From CBIHON01 sp966211965 (lineage in GTDB: Bacteria > Pseudomonadota > Gammaproteobacteria > Burkholderiales > Burkholderiaceae_D), in assembly GCA_966211965.1 (NCBI GenBank), contig CBIHON010000016.1:39138-103137 (forward strand): a DNA stretch of 64,000 bases, in the 5' to 3' direction. This document shows, one piece after another, positions 63,950 to 64,000 of the stretch (positions are counted from its first letter, which is position 1; every line of letters begins with the position of its first letter). Made by a program: the position numbers and the translations under genes. The notes under the pieces were generated by a model. The model was given only the letters and a program-made list of their open reading frames with translations. It searched no databases and was not told the origin of the DNA.

Positions 63950-64000
63950 AGCCTGTTATGAACTTATATTGAAAATCTGAGCCATGTGAGGAAGCATGAG
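63946..64000 (+). mobile_element. Putative insertion-sequence left end, IS5-like
   Basis: CTAG (63946-63949) fits a YTAR target, followed by AGCCTGTTATGAACTTATA. A good Shine-Dalgarno (GAGGAAG) stands before an ATG at 63996 that runs off the window and may be a transposase start. CCTGTTATGAAC recurs inverted at 10351-10362. Only 55 bases are visible, so the family call is tentative. Confidence 0.5.

Overview
The window looks like a GC-rich betaproteobacterial chromosome, most likely Burkholderiales and plausibly Oxalobacteraceae. Support comes from a Bordetella/Burkholderia-type trimeric porin with a typical MKKSLLALAV leader, a PXPV-like small secreted protein, MgtC, DUF2231 and CBS proteins, and a class I-type PHA synthase. 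No rRNA, tRNA or CRISPR array was recognised by eye.

Layout. (1) 2-4875: the 3' end of a complex I operon (nuoL-nuoM-nuoN, with ATGA start/stop overlaps) followed by a DUF2244 membrane protein. The Nuo proteins resemble the enterobacterial form. (2) 5130-17106: a mixed accessory stretch with a TraB/GumN protein, a DUF2127 remnant, a beta-helix lipoprotein, an alpha/beta-hydrolase, SDR + DUF2231, a GT9, a NarL-type regulator, MgtC and a porin. It carries three palindromic CTAG-flanked repeats. (3) 17568-23990: a stress block with a CBS protein, a groES without groEL, hsp20, dnaK and a proline-rich grpE without dnaJ, DUF2905 and a SYLF protein. Two candidate sigma-32 promoters are visible. (4) 24041-45703: a BNR-repeat protein, an NAD-salvage pair (pncA-pncB), a large Rhs protein with a displaced core fragment, a B12-type ribonucleotide reductase, PEBP, BON-SRPBCC, an erythromycin-esterase-like protein, a Tat-type substrate-binding protein, PHA synthase, an acyl-CoA synthetase-acetyltransferase and a cysteine synthase. 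(5) 45746-58412: two divergent glycan operons. The leftward one is carbamoyltransferase, GT9, UDP-glucuronate decarboxylase. The rightward one is ABC exporter, GT2, GT, GlcG-like, GT4, SDR, heptose-phosphatase-like, GT9. (6) 58481-64000: a giant PAS-histidine kinase-REC-PAS-PAS-GGDEF-EAL protein, two small proteins, and an AI-2E transporter gene cut by an insertion element at the window edge.

How it may work together. Regions 3 and 4 combine chaperones, O2-independent dNTP synthesis, NAD salvage, acyl-CoA/PHA metabolism and envelope proteins. This gene mix is what one expects of a stress or low-oxygen persistence island and recalls the low-oxygen-activated locus described in Burkholderia cenocepacia. 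Region 5 probably makes and exports a carbamoylated, heptose- and/or pentose-containing glycan; the product is unknown.

The most unusual signal is a family of four foldback elements (8310, 10366, 14916 and about 54494). They share one architecture, a terminal inverted repeat plus a central hairpin, while the stem sequences differ and co-vary. Three have CTAG or CTAA ends, the YTAR target type of IS5-family elements. The same target type flanks an apparent insertion-sequence end at 63946 that has truncated the AI-2E gene, and the decayed transposase segment at 37653-38144.
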